From: Pleurocapsa sp. FMAR1
GTDB taxonomy: Bacteria > Cyanobacteriota > Cyanobacteriia > Cyanobacteriales > Xenococcaceae
DNA length: 64,000 bases
Assembly: GCF_963665995.1 (NCBI RefSeq)
Contig: NZ_OY762512.1
Span: 5,084,001 to 5,148,000, forward strand
Direction: 5' to 3'
Position numbers and translations under genes: made by a program. Below are positions 48,508 to 57,360 of this stretch, in pieces. Position 1 is the first letter of the stretch; each line of letters begins with the position of its first letter. The notes under the pieces are model-generated. The model worked only from the letters and a program-made list of their open reading frames with translations, did not search any database and was not told the origin of the DNA.

Positions 48508-49785
48508 TTATTCAACTTTAGAGTCAGGGTAAGCGCAAGAAAATTTAGGCATCAGACAGGTTAGATTGTAAGGGAATCGAAGCAGCGAGAACTTTGAGCA
48601 AATAGCCCTTGTCCATGCTGCTCGCCTCGCTTTCTGACGAGTGCTGCGCTTGAAACTCGTTTCTTGATTAAGTAGATTAATACTCCATCGCTTTAGTAAA
48701 GCAATGTTTTCAGGAGCATTACCTGTACGGATGCGACAGGCATCTTCCCCAAACGTCACGTCTAATACCCAGTGTAGTTGATTTTCTATCGACCAATGCT
48801 GTCGGATAGCTTTACCTAATGGTTGAGCGTTAGGTGGCAAAGAACTGAGATAGAACATCACCTCTTGGGTCGTCTTATTCCAGAGATGGCGTGTGCGTAT
48901 AACTCGAACTATAGTTTGTAAACCAGACCATTGAGCTTGTTTATATAAACCCCCCATTTGATTGAGTGCCACGGCTGTGACCTTCCGTTTTTCACGACGG
49001 TGGTGTCCCGATTCGACGCGGACATCATGACTGTATTTAATGCCTTCAAAGCTAGACCCTTGGGCGGTTTCAAACCATTGCTTTACCTCAAGGTGCAAGG
49101 TAGGATGATTCTTTTTCAGTGCCAGCACATATTCTGCACCTTGAGCCTGAATCCGATGAGCAATTTCTGTCTGAGTTCCCATTGCATCAATGGTAATTAT
49201 GCATCCAGAAATATCTAAAAGTTCTAAAAGAGCTGGAATAGCAGTAATTTCGTTACTTTTCTGCTGAACTCTGACTTGACCGAGAAATAAACGATTCTTG
49301 CTTGCCCAAGCACTAACTAGATGTAATGCTCTTTGTTCACCATTACGGTCATAAGAACCTCTAACTGTTTTTCCATCAATGGGAATGACTTGCCCACCCA
49401 AATCTTTCACTACACTGCTCAACCAACTATTAAAGCTCTGCTCCATCGCAGTAGGAGATATCTTCTCGAATAGCCTTCTATATGTATCCGCCTTGGGAAT
49501 TCCGCAAGGTAGGTGTAAGACACTAGACAACCAAGGCTCATGGCTCACTCCATAAATTTCGATATCCTCCCATCCTTTTGCTCCCCCAATCGTAGCGAGT
49601 AAAGCAATCATGACAATACTCATAAATGGATGAAGAACACCTTGCTTCCCTCTGGGGTCTGTTAAGTCTTCAAAATGCTCGAATAGTTTCTTCTCTACTT
49701 GCTCGCAATCGAGTGCTGGCAGTAGTGACGAGGATTTGCTATTTTTCTTGAGAGAGACAGACGTTTCACCAAAACCTTTAGCCAT
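48508..49785 (-). CDS. ISAs1-family transposase
   Basis: 425 residues, with EDLTDPRGKQGVLHPFMSI, the first D in VIPIDGKTVRGS, the second D in IITIDAMGTQTEI, LALKKNHP and a C-terminal catalytic E in HWSIENQLHWVLDV with GEDACR after it. All core residues are present. The reading frame does not stop inside the element but crosses the inverted repeat and ends 17 bp beyond it in the Tn3 gene, so the last few residues (DSKVE) come from the target. Confidence 0.92.
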   Translation of the reverse strand: MAKGFGETSVSLKKNSKSSSLLPALDCEQVEKKLFEHFEDLTDPRGKQGVLHPFMSIVMIALLATIGGAKGWEDIEIYGVSHEPWLSSVLHLPCGIPKADTYRRLFEKISPTAMEQSFNSWLSSVVKDLGGQVIPIDGKTVRGSYDRNGEQRALHLVSAWASKNRLFLGQVRVQQKSNEITAIPALLELLDISGCIITIDAMGTQTEIAHRIQAQGAEYVLALKKNHPTLHLEVKQWFETAQGSSFEGIKYSHDVRVESGHHRREKRKVTAVALNQMGGLYKQAQWSGLQTIVRVIRTRHLWNKTTQEVMFYLSSLPPNAQPLGKAIRQHWSIENQLHWVLDVTFGEDACRIRTGNAPENIALLKRWSINLLNQETSFKRSTRQKARRAAWTRAICSKFSLLRFPYNLTCLMPKFSCAYPDSKVE

Positions 49786-49853
49786 TTGTAATCCTCATTA
49801 TAAGCGGGATTTTCCTAGCATATTACGGTTTCATTTTTCTTGCGCTTACCCTG
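48525..49853. mobile_element. ISAs1-family insertion sequence within the Tn3 transposase gene
   Basis: 1329 bp bounded by inverted CAGGGTAAGCGCAAGAAAA. It splits the Tn3 transposase between its N-terminal domain and the rest. I find no target duplication; the right side joins directly to a palindromic GGGGTACCCC repeat, so a deletion or rearrangement followed the insertion. Confidence 0.9.
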
Positions 49854-50110
49854 GGGGGGTACCCCTTGGTTGTCGAGGGCGAGCAAACTGAGTCAAGACC
49901 CCGCGTGCGCGAACTGTCGGCGCGTTTTGGGTGGGAAGCTTCCTACCCAAAAGCCGCCGAGGAGTTCGTCGCCGTTGCGAAGCGCGAAAAAGCGTTGCGG
50001 GTCTGCGACCCGTTGAGCTTATTGAGCAAGAAGCAACGTCGAGCCGCATTTTGCGGCTGGCGCAAGGGAATGCTAACGGGTGTTGAACCCCATGCGCGGG
50101 GGTCGCACCG
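49854..50110. repeat. Dense array of GC-rich palindromic repeats
   Basis: Several hairpins stand in line: GGGGTACCCC, an element at 49919-49957 with GGCG/CGCC ends around TTTTGGGTGGGAAGCTTCC (close kin of 51281-51308), GCGAAGCGC, GCGGGTCTGCGACCCG-like, GCCGCATTTTGCGGC and a GGCGCAAGGGAA core. Together they fill the gap in the Tn3 transposase gene. Reading frames in this stretch are not real genes. Confidence 0.75.
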
Positions 50111-50428
50111 CTTCCTCAAAACCGATTTAGGAGCAGTTGGACTGGGCAGTTTCCTGACTGAAATAGAAAAACTCAAACGCATTCGCGCTGTTGGTTTACC
50201 AACCAATTTGTTGGAAGCCAGATCGTCCAAACTGGTCAAAACCTATCGTCATCGAGCAGAATCGCGAAACTCCCTATCTCCTCAGACAACATCCCCCTGC
50301 TATTCGCTACACTTTGATGGCAGCCTTTTGTATTCAACGCAGCCAGGAGATTACGGATAGTCTGCCATACGATACTAACGACTATCATCAAACGGATTGA
50401 TAACAGAGCCGAAAAACGTATCAATCAG

Positions 50429-50481
50429 GACGCGCTCCAGTGCGCGTCGCCAGCGAAGCTGTCGGAGCAACGTAGTTGCTC
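50429..50481. repeat. Two-hairpin palindromic insert in the Tn3 transposase
   Basis: Hairpins GACGCGC/GCGCGTC (50429-50448) and GAGCAAC/GTTGCTC (50465-50481). It adds about 17 residues in frame between RINQ and IEEFKK, two segments that are nearly adjacent in intact Tn3 transposases as I recall them. Confidence 0.75.
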
Positions 50482-51280
50482 GATTGAAGAGTTCAAAAAG
50501 GTTTCAGGTAAAACAAACTTACTGTATCGCGAACTGGAGTTCGCCGACATTCTCGAAGAAACTGACTTGAGAGTAGATTTTACCCGTGGCTTTAAAAGTA
50601 GGGGAACTAGAAAAATACTAGACAGAGAAACCTTACAGAAGCGGTTGTTGCTTTGTCTGTTTGGTATGGGGACGAATACGGGATTGAAGAGAATTAATAC
50701 AGGAATTGATGGTGAAAACTACCAAGATTTAATTTACGTTCGCCGTAGATACATCCATAAAGACCAGTTACGCAGTGCGATCGCCGAGATAGTTAATGCC
50801 ACCTTTGAAATTCGACTGCCTCATATCTGGGGAGAAGGAACTACTACCGGTGCAAGCGACAGCAAACACTTTCCCGCAGGGGAACAGAATTTAATGACCC
50901 AGTATCATCTCCGCTATGGCGGACGGGGAGTAATGATTTATTGGCACGCCAGTGAAGAATTCCACCTGTATCTATTCTCAACTCAAAACCTGCTCTAGTA
51001 GTGAAGTATCGGCAATGATTGACGGGGTTTTACGGCACTGTACCAGTATGGAGGTAAAGAAGAATGATGTGGACAGTCACGGTCAAAGCGAAGTAGCTTG
51101 TGCCTTTACCCACCTATTAGGTTTTCAGTTAATGCCCAGGCTCAAAAGAATTAAGGTGCAGAAGCTAGATCGTCCTCATGCTGGTCAAGCAGATGCTTAT
51201 CCTAACTTAGAACCAGTGATGACTCGTCCGATAAACTGGGATTTGATACGCGACTCTGTACGACCAGATGGTAAGGCGGC

Positions 51281-51308
51281 TTTTGTGTGGGAAGCTTCCC
51301 ACACAAAA
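51281..51308. repeat. Perfect 28-bp palindrome in the Tn3 transposase
   Basis: TTTTGTGTGGGAAG and its exact complement, flanked by GGCG and CGCC. It codes in frame for part of [13 protein letters not shown], placed between the RDSVRPDGK and VKYATALR parts of the protein. A close copy lies at 49919-49957. Confidence 0.85.
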
Positions 51309-51582
51309 CGCGCCGTTAAATATGCCACTGCTTTAAGGTTAGGGACGGCAGAAACTGAAGCTATCTTGAAAAGATTTAGTAAGAATCCCTTTAAGCATCC
51401 TACCTATCTAGCTTTGATGGAATTGGGCAGAGCCATTAAGACTATTTTCTTATGTCAGTATCTTGACTCAGAAGCTATACGCAGAGAGATTAATGAGGGT
51501 TTGAATGTGGTAGAAAGATGGAATGAGGTCAATGAATTTATCTTCTACGGTAAGGGTGGTGAGTTTGCTTCTAATCGCTGGA

Positions 51583-51628
51583 GCGATTCGCCGTTGCCAA
51601 GCAACGTCGGATTCCCGTAGGGAATCGC
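51583..51628. repeat. Multi-hairpin insert that breaks the Tn3 frame
   Basis: Hairpins CGTTGC/GCAACG and GATTCCC/GGGAATC inside GCGATTC ends. It separates FASNR from [14 protein letters not shown], which are contiguous in the family, and introduces a stop. Confidence 0.75.
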
Positions 51629-52137
51629 TTGGAGAGTCAGGAATTATCGGTGTTATCTTTGCATTTGTTACAGATTTGTCTGGTGTATGTGAACACCTTG
51701 ATGATTCAGAGCGTGCTGACGCAGAAGCATTGGCAGAAAAGGCTGACTGCAAGAGATTTACAAGCAATTACACCTTTGATATTTGGTCATGTTAATCCTT
51801 ATGGGTTGTTCAAGCTGGATATGAAAGAGAGGATAGAGAGGTTATTGCAACCATTAGTGGCTTAGAAATGAGCAATAAACATTTTATTGTTAAAATCAAA
51901 ACTCTTTATTAAGTAACTCTAATTTTTCGTTTATTTGATAGTCTTTATGCAAATAAAAAGATTCTGCTTCGCTATCTTTAGCTGTCAGTAACGTAATGAA
52001 ATTGTAGCCATTTGCTTTTAATTCATACTCAAGTCTATGAAGTAATTTAGAGCCAATGCCTTGTTTTTGATATTTATGAGAAACGAAAAATTCTAGTATT
52101 TCAAATCCTTTTGCACCTTTAAAAGGAATAAAATGTC

Positions 52138-52556
52138 CTAAAGATGTAAGGACGTGTTGTAATGATGGACAAAATACCAGATTGCCCCGATCTGATTTTC
52201 GATTTTCTTAGAGAACGATAGAGTCTTCCTGACTAATCGAGAAACTCTTTGTCGCATTGTGCAATTAAATCGTTCTATGTAATTGGTTTTTCTCTCTTTC
52301 CCCACCGCTTGATGGCGTTTTGAAGGAATTACCTGTTCATAGGCTTCCCAGAAGTCACTATAACAAACGGCACACTGTCGATAGACTGAGGGCAAAGATT
52401 GCCATAGCTTTCTCGCTCCATGACGACGGCGATCGCCGATATGAACCCCGACTATTTCTTTAGTTTTTGCAGCCAAAGCCAACCAAATCCATTGTTTATT
52501 GGCTTTATTACCGACAAATGACCACATTTCATCACACTGAATCGTTAATTTTCCTT
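52138..52556 (-). CDS. IS1-type transposase, InsB part
   Basis: The catalytic half of the IS1 transposase: DEMWSFVGNKANKQWIWLAL (beginning in the -1 frame), YSDFWEAYEQVIP and NYIERFNCTMRQRVSRLVR. It is read by -1 frameshifting from InsA at an A-rich slip site (T10 run on the plus strand, about 52555-52565), the standard IS1 mechanism. As a separate frame it starts at 52527 without a ribosome site. All DDE-type residues appear present. Confidence 0.87.
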
Positions 52557-52865
52557 TTTTTTTGTTCTCACTTTAACTTGCTGAGAAACTGATTCGTATT
52601 TAGCATTGACATAACTCTGTAACCAAGGTTCTGAAACTTCTGTAACTCGGGCAATTCCAGCTAAAGGAATCTTCTCTAAGAGTAATTTGTCAATCAAGTT
52701 TTTGGTTGGTTGGTCGATCATTTTATTCTGTGGATTTTCCACATATTGTCTACCACAGTCGCGACATTTATAATTTTGCTTGCCATTGTGAATGTGACCG
52801 TTTTTAACAATTTGTTCTGAATTACATGATGGACAAGATGGCAAATCTACTGGCATGGAAATCAA
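52545..52865 (-). CDS. IS1-type transposase, InsA part
   Basis: 106 residues. A zinc finger (CPSCNSEQIVKNG, CRDCGRQY) and a helix-turn-helix (IPLAGIARVTEVSEPWLQSY) bind the ends of the element. It ends KTKKKEN-like at the poly-A slip site where InsB begins in another frame. InsA alone acts as a repressor in classical IS1. Confidence 0.87.
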   Translation of the reverse strand: MISMPVDLPSCPSCNSEQIVKNGHIHNGKQNYKCRDCGRQYVENPQNKMIDQPTKNLIDKLLLEKIPLAGIARVTEVSEPWLQSYVNAKYESVSQQVKVRTKKKEN

Positions 52866-52999
52866 ATGATCTACAATTTCCTATTTTATATCCTTACATC
52901 TTTAGGACTACCCAAGAAAGAAATGTCCTAATATTGCTCCAATTATTTCGCCATTTATCGTAGCAAGATACCCACAAGAACTTTGAGAGTTAAATATCC

Positions 53000-53774
53000 G
53001 GTAGTGCTAAAGATGTAATGATGAGTTGTAGTGATGTACGAAATACCAGATAGCACCTATGTGATTCTCTAGGGATTTAGAAAAGGATAAGGTTTTCCTA
53101 ACTAGCCGAGATACCCGTTGTCTAAGTGTGTTGTTAAATCGTTCAATATAACTCGTTTGACCAGTCTCTTTTCCTACTGATCTATGTCGTTGACGGGGAA
53201 ATACTGCCCCATAAGATGACCAGAAGTCAGTGTAAGCAACTGCACATTGACGATAGACCGAAGGTAACGAATCCCAGAGTTTTCTAGCTGCTAATTCATC
53301 GCGATCGCGCCTCATAAACTCCCACAATTTCCTTAGTATCTGCATCTAACCCTAACCAGACCCATTGTTTGTTGCCTTTATTATCTACAAATGACCAGAG
53401 TTCATCACCTTGAATAGTCAACTTTCCTTTTTTTTTGTGTTACTTGTATTGTTCTTGCTACCAGAGCATATTTATTATTGACGTATGTTTGTAGCCATCT
53501 CTCAGAAACCATTGCCACACGTGCAATACCAGCCAAGGAAATTCTTTCTAATAAGAGCCTGTCAATTAGCTCGCGCTTGTCTTGGCTAATCATGATTTTC
53601 TGAGGATTTTCAATAAATTGGCGCTCGCACTCATTACATTTAAATCTTTGTTTTCCGTTGTGAATGTGACCGTTTTTAACAGTTTCCTCAGAAGAACAAT
53701 TTGGGCAAGTTGGCATTGGTCTAGCTTTTTAAATGTCAAGGCTCATTCTAGATCATTACTTCTGCAGGACTACC
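53000..53774. mobile_element. IS1-family insertion sequence (second copy) with 8-bp target duplication
   Basis: 775 bp with inverted ends beginning GGTAGT and containing GTAATGAT. AAATATCC flanks it on both sides (52992-52999 and 53775-53782), a target duplication in the GNAT gene. The sequence is related to the first copy but clearly diverged, so the two insertions are independent. Confidence 0.92.
53007..53716 (-). pseudogene. IS1-type transposase of the second copy, InsB frameshifted
   Basis: InsA (53405-53716) is intact: CPNCSSEETVKNG, CNECERQF and a helix-turn-helix, ending at an A8 slip site. InsB reads DELWSFVDNKGNKQWVWLGL, then loses the frame at a HIP1 octamer (53299-53308), after which it continues AARKLWDSLPSVYRQCAV and SYIERFNNTLRQRVSRL. 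A one-base gain next to GCGATCGC explains the break. This copy is therefore inactive on its own. Confidence 0.82.
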
Positions 53775-53936
53775 AAATATCCAAGTTAATCGCTCCTCTG
53801 CCCAATCACACTCCCAATATTCATTCCAAGGTGGAATACTAAATACCGATATATATAGCTCTGAAAGATATTTTAAATCTTTTGTTTCAATCCTTCTTAT
53901 TTTTATCAAAACACAAAATAGAAACAACAAACTATA

Positions 53937-54610
53937 TTAATCCATCCAGAAATTTTCAAACCTTTGGGGCGACATTTGAGTATAGCGGACACAAATCTTT
54001 GATTTGTCCATGCTTTCAGCATGGGACGAACAGAGTTCGTCGGTGAATGTTTTTATGACCTAAGTAATCCTGAATCGCTCTCGTATCATGACCTTGAGCA
54101 GCTAAATAGTATCCGCACGCATGGCGCAGTTGATGGGGATGAACCTTAAAGGCAATACCTGCTAGTTCCCCTGCTCTAGCTACAATGTGGCGGATTGAGC
54201 GAGTTGAAAGAGGAGCTTTGCGTCCGCAGACAAAAACATAGCTCGTACCAGTATAATCTCTTTGGATTTGGCGTAAGGCTCTCAATTCGGGAGAGCGTAA
54301 GGGATAAATACTATCATGACCATGTTTCACCCGATGTACCTCAATGTAACCACCAGCTAAATCTATTTGTGTCCATTTGAGAGCTACTAATTCAGCAGTT
54401 CTGAGTCCGTGACGGAACATCAGTAGAATGATTGCCTCATCCCTCACGCGATGACGACCTGATTTTTTAGCGGCCTGAATCATTGCTTTTACTACATGCG
54501 GGCATAGCCCTTTGTGACGATCGCAGGTATTCTCTTTCCCTCGTCGATGGTTTTTTCGGTGGAGGAGAAAACTTTGCCGAAAATAGAACTTGGGCGGTTG
54601 TTTGTAGCAT
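53937..54610 (-). pseudogene. Tyrosine recombinase broken by a hairpin insert and a frameshift
   Basis: ATG 54610 reads MLQTTAQVLFSAKF and PPPKKPSTREREYL; after a frameshift near 54520 the frame continues MIQAAKKSGRHRVRDEAI and LMFRHGLRTAELVAL (catalytic R), VHPHQLRHACGYYL (H-x-x-R) and LGHKNI. There a 51-bp triple hairpin interrupts it, and behind it in the right frame comes VRYTQMSPQRFENFWMD with the catalytic tyrosine. Intact members of this 200-residue group are common in cyanobacterial transposons and plasmids. Removing the insert restores the conserved junction exactly. Confidence 0.88.
53991..54041. repeat. Triple-hairpin palindromic element (51 bp)
   Basis: Three abutting perfect stem-loops of 17 bases each: ACAAATC-TTT-GATTTGT, CCATGCT-TTC-AGCATGG and GACGAAC-AGA-GTTCGTC. 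All have 7-bp stems and 3-base loops. It lies inside the tyrosine recombinase, just before the catalytic tyrosine. Confidence 0.92.
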
Positions 54611-55151
54611 GGGTAAAGTCCTCATGAGAAGCGTTTATATCTTTATGGTACTTTGCCTAGAAAAAGACAAACTAGGCAATGTTATCATTTGTATTTCTTA
54701 TCAATCAGCTAAAAAAATGGTATAAATAATCACAAAATTTTCGAGGCTGCACTTCGTCGCACGAACCCTATATTTAAGTGCGACTCGTTTAGTCGAAACA
54801 AGGAGTAAAAACCCTTGGTATGACTAGCTTGGATAAGACTCAATCATGAGTATCTGAACCATGACAACTGAATATTTCGTGTAGGTGAGAGAGCCTGTAA
54901 TAAGGTGCTAAATATTAACAAAAGCTCAAATCATCAAGTCCTACTCTCTCGGTGTTGGGAGTAAAAGTATAACCCCTACGGTAGCGACTGGTCATCAATC
55001 CGTAAAGCGGGGTTAAATGTAGCTCTAACTGGTAGTCTGAACTGGTTCTCTGCTAGCAAGAAGTCTATGGATAAGATTAATTCTGAAGTAAAAGGAATAA
55101 TCTTCCCGTCATAACCATCGTTAAGGGTAAACAGCCAAATCAGGTCTGACA

Positions 55152-55215
55152 GGCACGCGACGCGGTAGCGTCGCCAGTCGTCGTTAGACGACGATCTGGG
55201 CATTCGCCCTGTGCC
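55152..55215. repeat. Three-hairpin palindromic element inside group II intron 2
   Basis: 64 bp: GCGACGC/GCGTCGC, GTCGTC/GACGAC and GGGC/GCCC stems, enclosed by GGCAC/GTGCC. Spacers (CA before and GATCT after the middle hairpin) are the same as in introns 1 and 3, but the first and third stems have different sequences. Confidence 0.85.
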
Positions 55216-55521
55216 AAAAGGCATCAGCGCATCTGGTTAATTGTCAGTGTGAATATGACAATCACAACACTAACCGCGCTCGGTGGACAGACACATCCTA
55301 AAGATTCATACCAACGAAATATTCGGAACGAGGAAATCCCTCTATAGCTCTCAGGCTATTGGTCGAAATACCTGAGTAATCAACCAAGACGTAAACTCTC
55401 CGATATCAGGAGGCTATAGAGGGCGAAGGATTGAGGAAAAAGCTAAGGCTTATTTGTAATGAATAAGATATGCCCACGTCCTCACTGTTTTCAGTCAAGT
55501 AGTGATTAAGTAGCAATAGAT

Positions 55522-57294
55522 ATGTCTAAAACAGATTCAAATCAGAATACTGTGGAATGGAAACAGCTTGATTGGCGTAAAATCCAGAAGGCTGTTTGGA
55601 AGTTGCAAAAGAGAATCTACCGAGCCTACATCAATGGTGATGTCAAACAAGGAAGAAGGCTACAAAAAACCCTCATCAAATCCTATTACAACCGACTTTT
55701 ATCCGTAAGACTGGTCACACAGGATAATTCAGGAAAGAAAACTGCGGGAGTGGATCAGGTGAAATCCTTGACCCCAAAGCAGCGATTTCAACTCGCAAAC
55801 GGTTTAAAACTAGAGGATAAATCCCAACCCATTAGAAGAGTTTGGATTCCCAAGCCTGGAAGAAACGAAAAGCGACCTCTAGGTATTCCTGTGATGCGCG
55901 ACAGAGCAACACAAGCTTTAGTTAAAGCTGCTCTAGAACCAGAATGGGAGTCAAGATTTGAAAATAATTCTTATGGCTTTCGACCTGGAAGAAGCGCACA
56001 TGACGCTGTGGAAGCCATCTTCAACCAGATTAGATATAAATCAAAATTTGTGTTGGATGCAGATATAGCGAAATGTTTTGACCGAATTAACCACCATCAC
56101 CTCCTAGCCAAGCTCAATACATTTCCTACCATTAGGAGACAAATCCGAGCCTGGTTGAGAGCCGACATTTGTGACTTTGAGAAGAATCAAAAGACTCCAA
56201 ACCGTCAGGGAACGCCACAGGGAGGCGTAATTTCCCCGCTTTTAAGCAATATAGCCCTACACGGAATGGAAAATAGGATTAAACAAATTAAGGGTGCATC
56301 TTTAATCAGATATGCTGACGATTTCGTAATCTTTTATAAAAATTTGGATACTCTCAAGGTTTGTCAAAATGTCATAAGTGAATGGTTATCCCACTACGAC
56401 CTTGAATTAAAATTTAGCAAAACCAAAGTTGTTCACACTCAACTTGAACTGGATAAACATCAACCAGGATTCGATTTTCTGGGATTCAATATACGCCAAT
56501 ATAAAGTTGGCAAATACCAGTCAGGGAAGAACGGACAGGGTAAATTATTGGGGTTCAAAACAATTATAAGACCATCATCCGATAGTGTTAGGAGGCACTA
56601 TGAAAAACTTTCCCTTAAAATCGGAAGGTTAAAAGCTGCACCCCAAGAAAAAATCATCAGTGAGTTGAATCCGATTATTAGAGGATGGTGTAACTATTAC
56701 AGAACAGTGTGTAGTCAAGAAACTTACTCAAAAGTTGGTCATTTAACTCACAAAAGGCTACGTAGATGGGCGGATAGAAGACATCCCAACAAAAGTAAAT
56801 ACTGGGTGGGAGATAAATACTGGGTAACTATAGGAGAAGATAATTGGGTTTTTGGTAAGGAATATAAGGATGATTTTATTACCTTAGAAAGACATACTAA
56901 AACAGCAATTGTACGCCATGTCAAAGTTAGAGGAAATAAAACCCCCTATGACGGAGACACCATTTACTGGGCAAAAAGAAAGGGTTCGCATCCTGAATTG
57001 AAGCCTTCAACAGCTAAATTGTTGAAAAAACAAATGGGTTTATGTAATTGGTGTAATCTTAACTTCCTTGATGGAGATTTGATAGAAACTGACCATATCA
57101 TCCCCAAAAAGGCGGGTGGTAGCAATAGTAGAGATAATCTCCAGCTACTACACAAACATTGCCATGATGCCAAAACGTACAGTGACCAATTGGTTATAAA
57201 GCTCCATCAAGCGAAAAAGTCAGGAGAGAAGACTCAAAAATGGTTCAATAACTTGGACTGGCTATGGGTCAACGATATTCCTACCTTACTGTAA
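55522..57294 (+). CDS. ltrA: Group II intron-encoded reverse transcriptase/maturase with HNH domain
   Basis: 590 residues. The reverse transcriptase has RYADDFVIF and RQGTPQGGVISPLLSN, the maturase has IRGWCNYYRTVCS and the C-terminal nuclease has CNWCNLNFLDGD, ETDHIIPKKAGGSNSRDNL (one histidine and asparagine of the HNH) and HKHCHDAK. All domains are complete, so this copy looks able to move. The start ATG 55522 has only a weak ribosome site. An insert-free N-terminal RT0 region confirms the start. Confidence 0.94.
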   Translation: MSKTDSNQNTVEWKQLDWRKIQKAVWKLQKRIYRAYINGDVKQGRRLQKTLIKSYYNRLLSVRLVTQDNSGKKTAGVDQVKSLTPKQRFQLANGLKLEDKSQPIRRVWIPKPGRNEKRPLGIPVMRDRATQALVKAALEPEWESRFENNSYGFRPGRSAHDAVEAIFNQIRYKSKFVLDADIAKCFDRINHHHLLAKLNTFPTIRRQIRAWLRADICDFEKNQKTPNRQGTPQGGVISPLLSNIALHGMENRIKQIKGASLIRYADDFVIFYKNLDTLKVCQNVISEWLSHYDLELKFSKTKVVHTQLELDKHQPGFDFLGFNIRQYKVGKYQSGKNGQGKLLGFKTIIRPSSDSVRRHYEKLSLKIGRLKAAPQEKIISELNPIIRGWCNYYRTVCSQETYSKVGHLTHKRLRRWADRRHPNKSKYWVGDKYWVTIGEDNWVFGKEYKDDFITLERHTKTAIVRHVKVRGNKTPYDGDTIYWAKRKGSHPELKPSTAKLLKKQMGLCNWCNLNFLDGDLIETDHIIPKKAGGSNSRDNLQLLHKHCHDAKTYSDQLVIKLHQAKKSGEKTQKWFNNLDWLWVNDIPTLL

Positions 57295-57326
57295 TTGGGT
57301 ACTCACGTATGAGTCTGAAAAGAGAG

Positions 57327-57360
57327 GAGCGCAGTGAGGTTAAAGTCTCATGCTGCGTTC
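57327..57360 (+). ncRNA. Group II intron domain V (intron 2)
   Basis: 34-nt hairpin beginning GAGCGCAGTGAGG and ending CATGCTGCGTTC, with a GTTAAAG loop region. Length and the AGC triad position fit domain V; the stem pairs differ from those of intron 1 with both strands changed. Confidence 0.82.

Larger units (their letters stand above)
48208..51864 (+). pseudogene. tnpA: Tn3-family transposase (TnpA), broken by an IS, repeats, stops and a frameshift
   Basis: The N-terminal DUF4158 part reads WTLLPQELELTKKKVGGNQ and FALLLKHFQLFAYFPEDK, with an in-frame TAA soon after ATG 48208 and another at the end of the fragment. After the ISAs1 element about 120 residues are missing; it resumes with LTEIEKLKRIRAVGLP and HPPAIRYTLMAAFC. 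The catalytic part includes [45 protein letters not shown] and [14 protein letters not shown] frameshift lies near 50955. Palindromic repeats have inserted at 50429-50481, 51281-51308 and 51583-51628; the first two keep the frame and the third breaks it. Confidence 0.9.
52135..52912. mobile_element. IS1-family insertion sequence (first copy)
   Basis: 778 bp with ends sharing GTCCTAAAGATGTAAGGA in inverted order. The right end is complete (GGTAGTCC); the left end lacks its outer bases, which may be part of the host gene now. It inserted into the GNAT gene. The two transposase ORFs are intact. Confidence 0.85.
51896..53930 (-). pseudogene. GNAT acetyltransferase gene interrupted by two IS1 elements
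   Basis: Three minus-strand pieces belong together. The 5' piece (53783-53930) reads IRRIETKDLKYLSELYISVF and WIFGSP; a middle piece (52913-52999) reads NSQSSCGYLATINGEIIGAI; the 3' piece (51896-52134) reads FEILEFFVSHKYQKQGIGSK, which includes the acetyl-CoA motif QKQGIGSKLL, and ends FYLHKDYQINEK. With the two IS elements removed it gives a normal-sized N-acetyltransferase. Substrate unknown; the group includes aminoglycoside-type enzymes. Confidence 0.85.
48068..54763. mobile_element. Decayed Tn3-family transposon (limits tentative)
   Basis: The segment holds a broken Tn3 transposase, a broken tyrosine recombinase of a type often carried by such elements and a broken GNAT gene, all interrupted by younger IS elements. 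TGCGACGAAGTGCAGCCT at 48068-48085 recurs inverted at 54746-54763, with partly matching flanks (GGTT before the copy, CG after), and could be the terminal repeats. They do not show the usual GGGG start and no 5-bp duplication is seen, so the limits are uncertain. Confidence 0.5.

Noticed and set aside
49854-50110. Possible CRISPR array in the dense repeat cluster
   Set aside because: The units differ in sequence and length, have no regular spacers, and no cas genes are nearby. They are palindromic elements, not direct repeats.
49866-50360. A 164-residue ORF as a separate gene
   Set aside because: Its last part is Tn3 transposase sequence and its first part is palindromic repeat; it is a piece of the broken transposase.
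54483-54725. An 80-residue plus-strand ORF in this stretch
   Set aside because: The opposite strand codes for the N-terminal part of the tyrosine recombinase, which fits its family; the plus-strand frame is its shadow.
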